In this document: piece by piece, positions 8,824 to 17,171 of the stretch
How the letters are laid out: each line of letters starts with the position of its first letter
Numbering within the stretch: the first letter of the stretch is position 1
Source: Christiangramia bathymodioli
GTDB taxonomy: Bacteria > Bacteroidota > Bacteroidia > Flavobacteriales > Flavobacteriaceae
DNA length: 64,000 nt
NCBI GenBank assembly: GCA_009735695.1
Contig: SRSL01000003.1
Location: forward strand, 496,001-560,000
Reading direction: 5' to 3'
The notes under the pieces: generated by a model
The model's database searches: none
Told to the model about the DNA's origin: nothing
Seen by the model: only the letters and a program-made list of their open reading frames with translations
Made by a program: the position numbers and the translations under genes

Positions 8824-10515
8824 CTATCGAACCAGTTTCTTGTACTTGATACGTTTCGGCATAATATCACCGCCAAGCCTTTTCTTCTTATTTTCCTCAT
8901 AATCAGAAAAACTTCCCTCGAAGAAATAAACCTGTGAATCTCCTTCAAAAGCCAAAATGTGTGTACAGATCCTGTCCAGGAACCAACGGTCGTGAGAGAT
9001 CACTACCGCACAACCCGCAAAATTCTCCAAACCATCTTCCAGGGCCCTCAAGGTATTAACGTCAAGGTCGTTGGTAGGCTCATCAAGCAACAACACGTTA
9101 CCTTCTTCCTTTAAGGTCATGGCAAGATGCAGTCGGTTTCTTTCACCACCGGAAAGCATGCTTACTTTCTTATTTTGTTCACTTCCGCTGAAATTGAATC
9201 GGCTCAGGTAAGCTCTTGAATTCACCTGTCGGCCGCCCATCATGATCAATTCCTGCTCATCGCTGAAGTTCTGCCAGATGGTCTTTTCAGGATCAATATT
9301 AGAGTGACTTTGATCTACATAAGCGATCTTGGCGGTCTCTCCAACTTCAAAACTTCCTTTATCAGGCTCTTCTTCCCCCATGATCATTTTGAAAATGGTG
9401 GTCTTTCCGGCACCGTTAGGCCCAATAATACCAACAATTCCAGCCTGCGGAAGGTTGAAATTAAGATCTTCATAAAGCAGTTTATCTCCAAAGGCCTTGC
9501 TTACGCCTTTCGCCTCGATCACGTTCGTACCAAGACGAGGACCGTTCGGAATATAGATCTCCAGTTTTTCGTCCATCTGCTTCTGGTCCTGGCTCAATAA
9601 CTTATCATAGTTCTTAAGCCTCGCCTTTTGCTTGCTTTGTCTTCCTTTCGGGTTCATTCTCGCCCACTCAAGCTCTCGCTCCAGGGTTTTTTGACGCTTG
9701 CTGGCCTGCTTTTGCTCCTGAGCAAGTCGTTTGGATTTCTGGTCCAGCCAGGATGAATAATTTCCTTTCCATGGAATTCCCTCTCCACGATCCAGTTCCA
9801 GGATCCAGCCTGCGACATTATCAAGGAAATAACGGTCGTGAGTCACAGCAATTACAGTTCCCTTATATTGCTGAAGGTGATGTTCCAGCCAGTGAACGGA
9901 TTCGGCATCCAGGTGGTTGGTAGGCTCATCCAGCAGAAGTACATCTGGTTCCTGAAGCAATAAGCGGCAAAGCGCCACTCGTCTTCTTTCCCCTCCTGAA
10001 AGAACCGAAATCTTTTTATCCGGCTCAGGAGTTCTAAGCGCGTCCATGGCGATCTCGAGCTTGGTATCCAGTTCCCAGGCATTGGAAGCATCGATCTTAT
10101 CCTGAAGTTCCGCCTGCTTGTCCATAAGCTTCTGCATCTTATCAGCATCCTCATATACTTCCGGTAAACCGAACATATCGTTGATCTTGTTGTATTCATC
10201 AAGAATGGCAACCGTTTCGGCCGCACCTTCCTTTACTACCTCCAGTACGGTCTTATTTTCATCGAGTTCCGGCTCCTGCTCCAGCATTCCAACGCTGTAA
10301 TTCGGGGAAAAAACCACATCACCCTGGTAATTCTGGTCTTTTCCTGCAATGATCTTAAGAAGGGTGGATTTACCAGAACCGTTCAATCCCAGGATACCAA
10401 TCTTGGCACCATAGAAAAAACTCAGGTAAATATTCTTAAGTACAGGCGTATTGGCCCGGGGAAAGGTCTTCGTCACCCCAGACATCGAAAAAATCACTTT
10501 CTTATCGTCAGACAT
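8824..10515 (-). CDS. ettA: Energy-dependent translational throttle protein EttA (ABC-F ATPase)
   Basis: This is a soluble ABC-F protein that binds the ribosomal E site and gates the first peptide bond according to the ATP/ADP ratio. The 563 residues contain two ABC domains. The first Walker A is GLNGSGKST near residue 40 and the first signature is LSGGERRRVA near 174. An arm/linker rich in basic residues (ARMNPKGRQSKQKARL) follows, and the second domain has GPNGAGKTT and LSGGERNRLHLA. There are no membrane segments. Length and the NPKGRQ linker are characteristic of EttA rather than Uup or YheS. It is transcribed alone, upstream of nothing related, and ends at a bidirectional terminator. Confidence 0.95.
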   Translation of the reverse strand: MSDDKKVIFSMSGVTKTFPRANTPVLKNIYLSFFYGAKIGILGLNGSGKSTLLKIIAGKDQNYQGDVVFSPNYSVGMLEQEPELDENKTVLEVVKEGAAETVAILDEYNKINDMFGLPEVYEDADKMQKLMDKQAELQDKIDASNAWELDTKLEIAMDALRTPEPDKKISVLSGGERRRVALCRLLLQEPDVLLLDEPTNHLDAESVHWLEHHLQQYKGTVIAVTHDRYFLDNVAGWILELDRGEGIPWKGNYSSWLDQKSKRLAQEQKQASKRQKTLERELEWARMNPKGRQSKQKARLKNYDKLLSQDQKQMDEKLEIYIPNGPRLGTNVIEAKGVSKAFGDKLLYEDLNFNLPQAGIVGIIGPNGAGKTTIFKMIMGEEEPDKGSFEVGETAKIAYVDQSHSNIDPEKTIWQNFSDEQELIMMGGRQVNSRAYLSRFNFSGSEQNKKVSMLSGGERNRLHLAMTLKEEGNVLLLDEPTNDLDVNTLRALEDGLENFAGCAVVISHDRWFLDRICTHILAFEGDSQVYFFEGSFSDYEENKKKRLGGDIMPKRIKYKKLVR

Positions 10516-10585
10516 ATATTCGTATGATTTAATTCAGGTTTAAATTGAAGATGCAAATATCCTGAAAATTTCAGAATTTATAAGC

Positions 10586-11059
10586 CTAGTAGGCTCCTAA
10601 TAATCTTTGAATTACCAGCAATTGTCCCGTGTGATAGGCATTGTGTTCAATTACCAGAAGGATTTCCCGGAACAGGCTGTGCTTATCGGAATTTTTCACC
10701 GGCTCATCCAGGTCATTTTCAATGTTCAGAACATATTCCTGGAGTTTTTCCCTATCCTGAAAATATTCCGATTTCAGCTCTTCCCAGGATTCTTCAGACT
10801 CCGGTTCCTGGTTATCGGGCCAGTAATCATCTGGCCATGCATGTTCGGAATAGGCTTCAGAAAAACAATATTCCAGGATGTCTTTCTGGGCAAAATACAT
10901 ATGGTAGAAAACCTCGTAAAAAGAATAAGGCAGCTCATCGGGCCTAACACCCACCTGTTCATAATCCAGGTTGTCCACAAAATTATCGATGCTCTGAAAG
11001 GCCATTCCACCATTGAGGTGTTTAACCAGTTGTTCGCGTCTTTGCCTTTCCATGCTCAT
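10586..11059 (-). CDS. DinB/DfsA-like four-helix metal protein
   Basis: This 157-residue protein fits the DinB-like superfamily of metal-binding four-helix bundles, which includes the bacillithiol transferase and DUF664-type enzymes. Histidines appear in the expected helices: FYHMYFAQKDIL near residue 53, and EHNAYHTGQL near the C-terminus (the paired helix-4 ligands), followed by the usual IQRLLGAY end. In this superfamily the three histidines bind one divalent metal. The ATG overlaps the stop of the small membrane protein upstream by one base (TAATG), so the two are probably translationally coupled. The substrate is unknown. Confidence 0.75.
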   Translation of the reverse strand: MSMERQRREQLVKHLNGGMAFQSIDNFVDNLDYEQVGVRPDELPYSFYEVFYHMYFAQKDILEYCFSEAYSEHAWPDDYWPDNQEPESEESWEELKSEYFQDREKLQEYVLNIENDLDEPVKNSDKHSLFREILLVIEHNAYHTGQLLVIQRLLGAY

Positions 11060-11238
11060 TAAACACGTCCTTTTAGCGCATTGAACACCCAGCTTATAAA
11101 GAAGAAACCAATGCCTGTCGTGGAGAAACCAATGGCATAATCTTTATATTTTAAAACACCCAGCAAAACCAGCGCAGTACCTACCAGGAACATCAAAAAG
11201 GAGGCCCAGCCAAAAATGGTATTTTTATTCATTGCCAT
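11059..11238 (-). CDS. Small two-helix membrane protein (59 aa)
   Basis: The reading frame MAMNKNTIFGWASF...ALKGRV encodes 59 residues; an alternative ATG at 11232 would give 57. Two hydrophobic helices are visible, at about residues 10-30 (FLMFLVGTALVLLGVL) and 35-53 (IGFSTTGIGFFFISWVF), joined by a short charged KYKDY turn. The stop TAA overlaps the ATG of the DinB-like gene by one base. An AAAGGA precedes the start. I recognise no family. It is credible as a gene because of the coupling, the coherent hydrophobic pattern and the divergent arrangement with the carboxyltransferase gene. Confidence 0.65.
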   Translation of the reverse strand: MAMNKNTIFGWASFLMFLVGTALVLLGVLKYKDYAIGFSTTGIGFFFISWVFNALKGRV

Positions 11239-11361
11239 AAAAAATCCTTTTTACAAATATCGGCTATTTAATGACTCGATTCCAGCCGGAAGAGTTCTTC
11301 TGATTTTGTATTTTAGCCTACATCTTTATTTAAATAAAATTCACAAAAATTCTTTAGAAAA

Positions 11362-11378
11362 CCGTATTATTTATACGG
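11362..11378. promoter_or_regulatory. Dyad CCGTAT-TATTT-ATACGG upstream of the carboxyltransferase gene
   Basis: A perfect 6-bp inverted repeat with a 5-base spacer ends 43 bases before the ATG at 11422, in an AT-rich region shared with the divergent small-membrane-protein operon. It is a plausible operator; the regulator is unknown. Confidence 0.35.
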
Positions 11379-11421
11379 AAATACTTGAAAAAATTTAGAT
11401 TATTGTAAAAAATTGAAATAA

Positions 11422-13050
11422 ATGGACATTAACTTCAATAAAAATGAAGATCATAATAAGCTTTTGGTCTCTAGTTTAAAGCAAAGGCTTGCCAAGATAA
11501 AACTCGGAGGGGGAGAGAAACGAATAGAAAAACATCATTCCAAAGGAAAAATGACCGCCAGGGAGCGGATAGACTTCCTGCTGGACGAAAACTCAAACTC
11601 CATTGAAATAGGTGCATTTGCAGGCGACGGCATGTATAAGGAACATGGAGGATGCCCTAGCGGAGGTGTGGTTGTGAAGATCGGCTATGTTTCAGGTAAG
11701 CAATGTATCGTGGTAGCTAACGATGCGACGGTAAAGGCTGGTGCCTGGTTTCCGATAACCGGAAAGAAAAATCTTAGAGCCCAGGAGATCGCTATTGAAA
11801 ACAGGCTGCCAATCATATACCTGGTAGACAGCGCCGGGGTTTACCTGCCCATGCAGGATGAAATATTTCCCGATAAGGAACACTTCGGCAGGATTTTCAG
11901 AAACAATGCAGTGATGAGCAGCATGGGAATTACCCAGATCGCGGCGGTAATGGGAAGCTGCGTCGCCGGTGGAGCCTATTTGCCCATCATGAGCGACGAA
12001 GCCCTGATCGTTGAAAAAACGGGGAGTATCTTCCTGGCCGGAAGCTACCTGGTGAAAGCGGCGATTGGTGAATCCATAGACAATGAAACACTGGGTGGAG
12101 CGACTACTCATAGTGAAATTAGCGGGGTAACCGATTATAAAGCTAAAGACGACAAAGATGCGCTTACTCGTATCAAAAATATCATGGACAAGATCGGTGA
12201 TTTTGATAAGGCAGGGTTCAATCATTCCAAACCTCAGAAACCAAATCAGAAAGAAGAAGAGATCTATGGCCTACTTCCGAAGAAAAGAAGTGACCAGTAT
12301 GATATGCACGAGATCATTTACAGGCTGGTAGACAATTCAGAATTTGAAGAATACAAGGAAGGCTATGGCCAGACCATCATTACCGGTTATGCGAGGATCG
12401 ATGGCTGGGCGGTTGGTATCGTGGCTAACCAGCGAAAGATCGTTCGTACCAAAAAAGGTGAAATGCAGTTCGGTGGCGTGATCTATTCAGATTCTGCCGA
12501 TAAAGCTACTCGTTTTATCGCCAATTGCAACCAGAAGAAGATCCCGCTTGTATTCCTTCAGGATGTGACCGGCTTTATGGTTGGTAGTAAAAGTGAACAT
12601 GGCGGGATCATCAAGGACGGTGCAAAAATGGTGAATGCTGTGAGTAATTCGGTAGTTCCAAAATTCACCATTATCATAGGTAACTCCTACGGCGCCGGAA
12701 ATTATGCGATGTGCGGAAAAGCCTACGATCCGAGACTCATCGCCGCTTGGCCGAGTGCTGAGCTCGCCGTGATGGGTGGCACCCAGGCAGCAAAAGTTCT
12801 GGCTCAGATTGAAACCGCTGCCATGGAGAAAAAAGGAGAAAAGGTGGATGAAGAGAAGGAAAAAGAAGTTTTCGAAAAACTGAAGGCTAAATATGATGAG
12901 CAGACCTCAGCTTATTACGCTGCAGCAAGACTTTGGACCGATGCGATCATAGATCCGCTGGATACCCGAAAATGGATCTCCATGGGGATCGAAGCTGCTA
13001 ACCACGCCCCTATCGAAACGGATTTTAACCTTGGAGTGATCCAAACCTGA
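11422..13050 (+). CDS. Acyl-CoA carboxylase, carboxyltransferase (beta) subunit
   Basis: This protein transfers carboxyl from biotin carboxyl carrier protein to an acyl-CoA. At 542 residues it belongs to the PccB/MCCB branch, which carries both carboxyltransferase half domains in one chain. Signs are KMTARERIDFLLDE near residue 47, VYLPMQDEIFPD in the N-half, GEMQFGGVIYSDSADKATRFI, LVFLQDVTGFMVG, and AAWPSAELAVMGGTQAAKVL in the C-half. The insertion and the FPDKEHFGRIF stretch favour a methylcrotonyl-CoA type enzyme, but propionyl- or geranyl-CoA cannot be excluded. No biotin carboxylase or carrier gene is nearby; the neighbours are an M1 peptidase (8-base gap) and a divergent small membrane protein. 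Confidence 0.9.
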   Translation: MDINFNKNEDHNKLLVSSLKQRLAKIKLGGGEKRIEKHHSKGKMTARERIDFLLDENSNSIEIGAFAGDGMYKEHGGCPSGGVVVKIGYVSGKQCIVVANDATVKAGAWFPITGKKNLRAQEIAIENRLPIIYLVDSAGVYLPMQDEIFPDKEHFGRIFRNNAVMSSMGITQIAAVMGSCVAGGAYLPIMSDEALIVEKTGSIFLAGSYLVKAAIGESIDNETLGGATTHSEISGVTDYKAKDDKDALTRIKNIMDKIGDFDKAGFNHSKPQKPNQKEEEIYGLLPKKRSDQYDMHEIIYRLVDNSEFEEYKEGYGQTIITGYARIDGWAVGIVANQRKIVRTKKGEMQFGGVIYSDSADKATRFIANCNQKKIPLVFLQDVTGFMVGSKSEHGGIIKDGAKMVNAVSNSVVPKFTIIIGNSYGAGNYAMCGKAYDPRLIAAWPSAELAVMGGTQAAKVLAQIETAAMEKKGEKVDEEKEKEVFEKLKAKYDEQTSAYYAAARLWTDAIIDPLDTRKWISMGIEAANHAPIETDFNLGVIQT

Positions 13051-13058
13051 TTCTAATT

Positions 13059-14693
13059 ATGAGAAAACTAATTTTCGGCCTGCTGGCTGTACTTTCAACC
13101 GGATTTCTTCAGGCCCAGGTGGTGGGCTCTAATCATTCTGAATATACCGAAGCAGATAGCCTTAGAGGTTCTCTACGACCGGAGCGCACAAATTATGACG
13201 TGCGGAAATATCATCTGAAATTAAAGGTAAAGCCCGAGGAAAAGTCTATTTCCGGATCTAATATCATCACTTTTAAGGTAGTAAACGATATGCCGGTGAT
13301 GCAACTCGATCTTTTCGAAAATATGAAAATCGATTCTATTTTATATCAGGATAGAACGCTGGACTATGAAAGAAAGCATAACGCGGTCTTTATCAATTTC
13401 GAAAAAGCTCTTAAGAAAGGGATCACCGATTCTATCGAGTTCTTTTACCATGGCAATCCCATCGAAGCGAGAAACGCTCCCTGGGATGGTGGATTTGTCT
13501 GGGAAGAAGACCAGGAAGGTAATCCCTGGGTAGGAGTTGCGGTACAGGGGACAGGTGCCAGCCTATGGTATCCAAACAAGGACCATCAGAGCGATGAACC
13601 TGAAGCCGCTCAGATCGATATCGCCGTACCAAACGGACTCATGAACGTTTCGAATGGACGATTTGTTGGAAAAACTGAGCTCGGTAATGGCTTTACCGAG
13701 TGGCGCTGGGAAGTGGTCAACCCGATCAACAATTATAATATTATGATCAACATCGGGAACTATGTCCATTTTTCAGATAAATACAAAGACCTCGACCTTG
13801 ATTACTATGTGCTACCTTACAATCTTGAAAAGGCGAAAGAGCAGTTTGAGCAGGTTCAGGGTATGATGAAATGTTTTTATGAAAAAATGGGGCCCTATCC
13901 TTTTGTAGAGGACGGCTTTAAATTGATCGAAACACCCTATCTGGGAATGGAACACCAGAGTGCGGTGGCCTATGGAAATAAATACATGAATGGTTATTTA
14001 GGTAGCGACATTTCCGGGACAGGCATTGGCCTGAATTGGGATTATATCATCATTCATGAATCCGGTCATGAATGGTACGGAAACTCAATTACGGCAAAGG
14101 ATATAGCCGATATGTGGATACAGGAAGGTTTTACTTCCTATACGGAAGCTATTTATATCGAATGCAACTGGGGTAAGGAAAAGGCACAGCAATACCTGAA
14201 GGGCACCCGGAGGAATCTGGGTAACCGCGGGACCATCATTGGTGATTATGGTGTAAATGCTGAAGGCTCAGGCGATATGTATTTTAAGGGAGCCAATTTG
14301 CTGAATATGATCAGAAGCATTTACGATGACGACGAGCTGTGGTGGGAGACATTGAGAGATTACACCGAAACATTTAAGCATAAAACCATCACTACTGAAG
14401 ACACCGAAAAGTTCTTCGACGATGCAACCGAAGTTGACCTCGAACCTGTTTTCGAGCAGTACTTGAGAAGAGCCAGTCTTCCCGAGCTGCAATTCAAAAC
14501 CGAAAACGGAAAGATTCAGTATAAATGGAAAGCTGATGTAAAAAATTTCAAAATGCCGGTTGATGTTTTTATCGGCGATGAAGAAGTAAGACTTTTTGCC
14601 ACTTCTGACTGGAAAAACCTGGACAGGGATATCTCGCCGGAAGAGATCAGGATCAATGACCTGGAATTCTATATCAACTCAAAGCTGCTATAG
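13059..14693 (+). CDS. M1 family zinc metallopeptidase, exported
   Basis: This is a 544-residue aminopeptidase-type enzyme with a signal peptide (about residues 1-20, ending LQAQ). The zinc site is HESGHEW (H333, H337) followed 18 residues later by QEGFTSYTE, whose glutamate is the third ligand. GMEHQSAVAYGN upstream corresponds to the substrate-binding GxMEN loop. The sequence stops soon after the catalytic domain, so the long C-terminal helical domain of classical M1 enzymes is absent. It starts 8 bases after the carboxyltransferase stop and may be cotranscribed. It is probably periplasmic, acting on peptides. A strong terminator follows at 14714-14745. Confidence 0.92.
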   Translation: MRKLIFGLLAVLSTGFLQAQVVGSNHSEYTEADSLRGSLRPERTNYDVRKYHLKLKVKPEEKSISGSNIITFKVVNDMPVMQLDLFENMKIDSILYQDRTLDYERKHNAVFINFEKALKKGITDSIEFFYHGNPIEARNAPWDGGFVWEEDQEGNPWVGVAVQGTGASLWYPNKDHQSDEPEAAQIDIAVPNGLMNVSNGRFVGKTELGNGFTEWRWEVVNPINNYNIMINIGNYVHFSDKYKDLDLDYYVLPYNLEKAKEQFEQVQGMMKCFYEKMGPYPFVEDGFKLIETPYLGMEHQSAVAYGNKYMNGYLGSDISGTGIGLNWDYIIIHESGHEWYGNSITAKDIADMWIQEGFTSYTEAIYIECNWGKEKAQQYLKGTRRNLGNRGTIIGDYGVNAEGSGDMYFKGANLLNMIRSIYDDDELWWETLRDYTETFKHKTITTEDTEKFFDDATEVDLEPVFEQYLRRASLPELQFKTENGKIQYKWKADVKNFKMPVDVFIGDEEVRLFATSDWKNLDRDISPEEIRINDLEFYINSKLL

Positions 14694-14713
14694 GAGTACT
14701 ATAAATAAAATGA

Positions 14714-14745
14714 AAGCCGGGCAGAGTTACTGTCCGGCTTTTTTT
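14714..14745 (+). terminator. Intrinsic terminator after the M1 peptidase gene
   Basis: An 11-bp stem (14714-14724 with 14730-14740, one G-T pair) and an AGTTA loop are followed by a run of T residues. Confidence 0.9.
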
Positions 14746-14820
14746 ATTACTAATATCGCAATTTCATAACTCCAATAAGTCACTGATTTTTCGTAACTTA
14801 AGTAGATAAATCAATCCATT

Positions 14821-15243
14821 ATGTTAAGCGTAAAATCACTTAATAAATGGGCCAATGCACATACCTATTACTGGTTGGATCTTTTGAGAGTCGCACTAGG
14901 AGTATTCTTTATTATTAAAGGATTTCAGTTCATTTCTCAAACTGAAACACTGGTAGAATTAATCGATCCACTGAAAGGTTTTGGCGGGATCATGCTGGTG
15001 ATACATTACGTAGCACCGGCTCACCTGGTTGGCGGGATCCTTATCGCATTCGGACTCCTTACCAGATGGGCATTAATAGCACAGATTCCCATCCTGCTAG
15101 GTGCGATCCTGATCAATTTTGTAGGAATCATGAATGTTTCTAACCTGATTCTTGCGCTTGTGGTAACTGCATTAACCATTTTTTTCATCTTTTATGGCTC
15201 CGGAAAACATTCCGCAGACTATATCATGAAAATGGGTTATTAG
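14821..15243 (+). CDS. DoxX family membrane protein
   Basis: This 140-residue protein has four transmembrane helices: about residues 20-40 (LLRVALGVFFIIKGFQFI), 60-80, 83-108 and 112-130. The first-helix RVALGVFFIIKGFQF pattern matches the DoxX/DoxD-like group. Members act in quinone-linked redox processes or oxidative-stress complexes, but many have no assigned function, and none can be assigned here. It stands alone between a terminator and the convergent M24 peptidase gene, which ends 16 bases away. Confidence 0.75.
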   Translation: MLSVKSLNKWANAHTYYWLDLLRVALGVFFIIKGFQFISQTETLVELIDPLKGFGGIMLVIHYVAPAHLVGGILIAFGLLTRWALIAQIPILLGAILINFVGIMNVSNLILALVVTALTIFFIFYGSGKHSADYIMKMGY

Positions 15244-15259
15244 GCCCGAATCCAGAATT

Positions 15260-16591
15260 TTAGTTCTGAGCTTCTTCCGAAGGAATTAGCATAAGATCGG
15301 TTTGCCTGTTATTGACATAACGAAAACCATCCTCTCCCCAAAATCCGGCTTCCTCCAGCATGATACGAATATCCTTTCCCCATTCTGGCACGCTCACTTC
15401 AGTATTCAATTCTATCGCGTAAACCGTATTTTCATACAGTTTATAATCTCCAGTTCCGGGAACTCCGCCCTGCTGATCCCACATCCCGATGATTGGCCCG
15501 GCAGAATGCCCATACAGCCCAAGCGGGTGCGTGTAAATAGAGTGTTTTAATCCTTCAGCCTTCGCCTCCTGCAGACTTTCCTTCAGGATCTCATTACCAG
15601 ATTTACCGGTTTCAAAATTAGAGGTAAGTATATCCTGTAACCGGTTTCCTTTGGCAAAAGCCTCCTGAAGAAATTCCGGGGCTTCATCTTCTCCTTCCTT
15701 TAAAACATAAGCCATTTGCTGGCAATCGGTATTCAGGTTTAAATAAGTGATCCCGAAATCGCAATGCAGCAGATCGCCGGGCATGATCACCTTATTCCCC
15801 TTTTCGTCTGAAAAGGCCGTGATATGGTCAACCAGGGCTTCATCGCTTCGCTGTATATCCACCGTTGGATGAAACCAGGTTTCTAGGCCCATATCAGTAA
15901 CCTTCTGACGCATCCACCACACCACGTCGTCGGTGGTAGTCACTCCGGGCTGGATCACTTCGGTGCTAAAGGCTTCTGCTATAATATTTCGTGTGATCTC
16001 TACCAACTCGCTATAGAGAACCATTTCCCGAAAGGTTCGGGTTTCGATCCAGCCCACGGCAAGATCTTCAGCCGAAACGATTCGCTTTTTGTATTTTTCC
16101 GGAAGTGCTGCCATGAACTCATCATGATCGGTCTTTACCAGTCCGTCTGCAATCCCGTAATTTTCAGACATGTTCAATCCTATTGTCTGCGGATCCCGGT
16201 CTTTGATCATATCCACGAGCGCCTGCCATTGATCGGGCTGCTCTTCCTTATTCCAGGCCGATTCGATATTATCACCAATATTATATCGTGCGATCGCCAG
16301 TTTTTCAATAGAATCGGCTTCTTTTAACCTGTTAAAGACCAAAATCGTCCTTCTTCTGGCATTCAACCAGGTGGAGGGCAACATGGTTCTAAGCACCGGG
16401 TCTTCGTTGTATTCCCTGGAGATGATCACCCACATATCGATATTGCTGCGGTCCATTAATTCAGGAAGTACATTGTTGAACCTTTCGGCGAGGATTTCAT
16501 CTACGAGTTTCGACCGTTCTCTTTCGGCAAGCACCTGTGCCTCAGCGATCCCTGAAATGAGTATCAGGAGTGCGACTAGTATTCTTTTCAT
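15260..16591 (-). CDS. M24 family metallopeptidase (Xaa-Pro peptidase-like), exported
   Basis: This is a 443-residue pita-bread-fold enzyme with a signal peptide (VALLILISGIAEAQ, to about residue 19). The five metal ligands of the family can be seen: HCDFGITYLNLNTD (two aspartates 11 residues apart), HPLGLYGHSAGP (histidine), VYAIELNTEV (glutamate) and IMLEEAG (glutamate). The N-terminal half is the creatinase-like domain. Homologues remove N-terminal residues before proline or act as general exported aminopeptidases. It is the last gene of a minus-strand run and starts 42 bases after the CIA30 gene. Confidence 0.88.
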   Translation of the reverse strand: MKRILVALLILISGIAEAQVLAERERSKLVDEILAERFNNVLPELMDRSNIDMWVIISREYNEDPVLRTMLPSTWLNARRRTILVFNRLKEADSIEKLAIARYNIGDNIESAWNKEEQPDQWQALVDMIKDRDPQTIGLNMSENYGIADGLVKTDHDEFMAALPEKYKKRIVSAEDLAVGWIETRTFREMVLYSELVEITRNIIAEAFSTEVIQPGVTTTDDVVWWMRQKVTDMGLETWFHPTVDIQRSDEALVDHITAFSDEKGNKVIMPGDLLHCDFGITYLNLNTDCQQMAYVLKEGEDEAPEFLQEAFAKGNRLQDILTSNFETGKSGNEILKESLQEAKAEGLKHSIYTHPLGLYGHSAGPIIGMWDQQGGVPGTGDYKLYENTVYAIELNTEVSVPEWGKDIRIMLEEAGFWGEDGFRYVNNRQTDLMLIPSEEAQN

Positions 16592-16633
16592 AAAATGGTT
16601 TGACTGATTACTGGGTGAACTAAGATGAGAAAT

Positions 16634-17164
16634 TTATTTCAATTCTATCTTATCGATGAGGAGTTGAAAATCCTCATTTTTATTGTTTCCGATCAGGAAA
16701 GTTAATTGATCCAGGTGAGAATGATCAAAATCGGGCTTATTTAAACTTCGCCCGCGATAGGTTGGAGACATTTTTTCCAGGGGAATATTCACCTCTTCCC
16801 AATCCCCAGAGGTTCCGAATTCATAATTATAGGAATAATAGACCTGGTCATCATTTTTTACCCTTAACTGGTAATTCTTGCCATCACCTTTTAATCGTAC
16901 CGCTATAAATTCATGATTGCCAATTTCGGTTTTCGGCATATCGTAATCTACTGAAACAAAACCTCCGTTATTTTCCAGGGACACGGTACCTTTAAAAACA
17001 GCATGACCTTCCACATTAAGGTAGAATTTACCGGTAGAAACGCCTCCCATTACCTGGTCTTCCACAATTCGCCAGTTACCAAGATCGGTTCCTTTCTGAA
17101 AATCAAAGATCGTCCAAGCCATTGCATATAGAATTAGAAGTATGAACGGAATGAGGTTTTTCAT
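16634..17164 (-). CDS. CIA30-family protein, exported
   Basis: This 176-residue protein has a signal peptide (IPFILLILYAMAWT). Its beta-rich body matches the NADH:ubiquinone oxidoreductase intermediate-associated protein 30 fold: DLGNWRIVEDQVMGGVSTG, FKGTVSLENNGGFVSV, EFIAVRLKGDGKNYQLRV and the C-terminal FLIGNNKNEDFQLLIDKI. The fold is a galactose-binding-like jelly roll. Bacterial copies are common in Bacteroidetes and Proteobacteria and their role is not settled; the link to complex I assembly comes from eukaryotic members. The gene starts 7 bases after the menE stop and is probably cotranscribed with it. Confidence 0.8.
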   Translation of the reverse strand: MKNLIPFILLILYAMAWTIFDFQKGTDLGNWRIVEDQVMGGVSTGKFYLNVEGHAVFKGTVSLENNGGFVSVDYDMPKTEIGNHEFIAVRLKGDGKNYQLRVKNDDQVYYSYNYEFGTSGDWEEVNIPLEKMSPTYRGRSLNKPDFDHSHLDQLTFLIGNNKNEDFQLLIDKIELK

Positions 17165-17171
17165 AGCCGAA

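Noticed and set aside
11216-11398. 60-codon plus-strand frame opposite the small membrane protein and intergenic DNA
   Set aside because: It crosses the dyad and promoter region, shows no domain or sensible codon use, and the minus-strand 59-codon frame is better supported by coupling.
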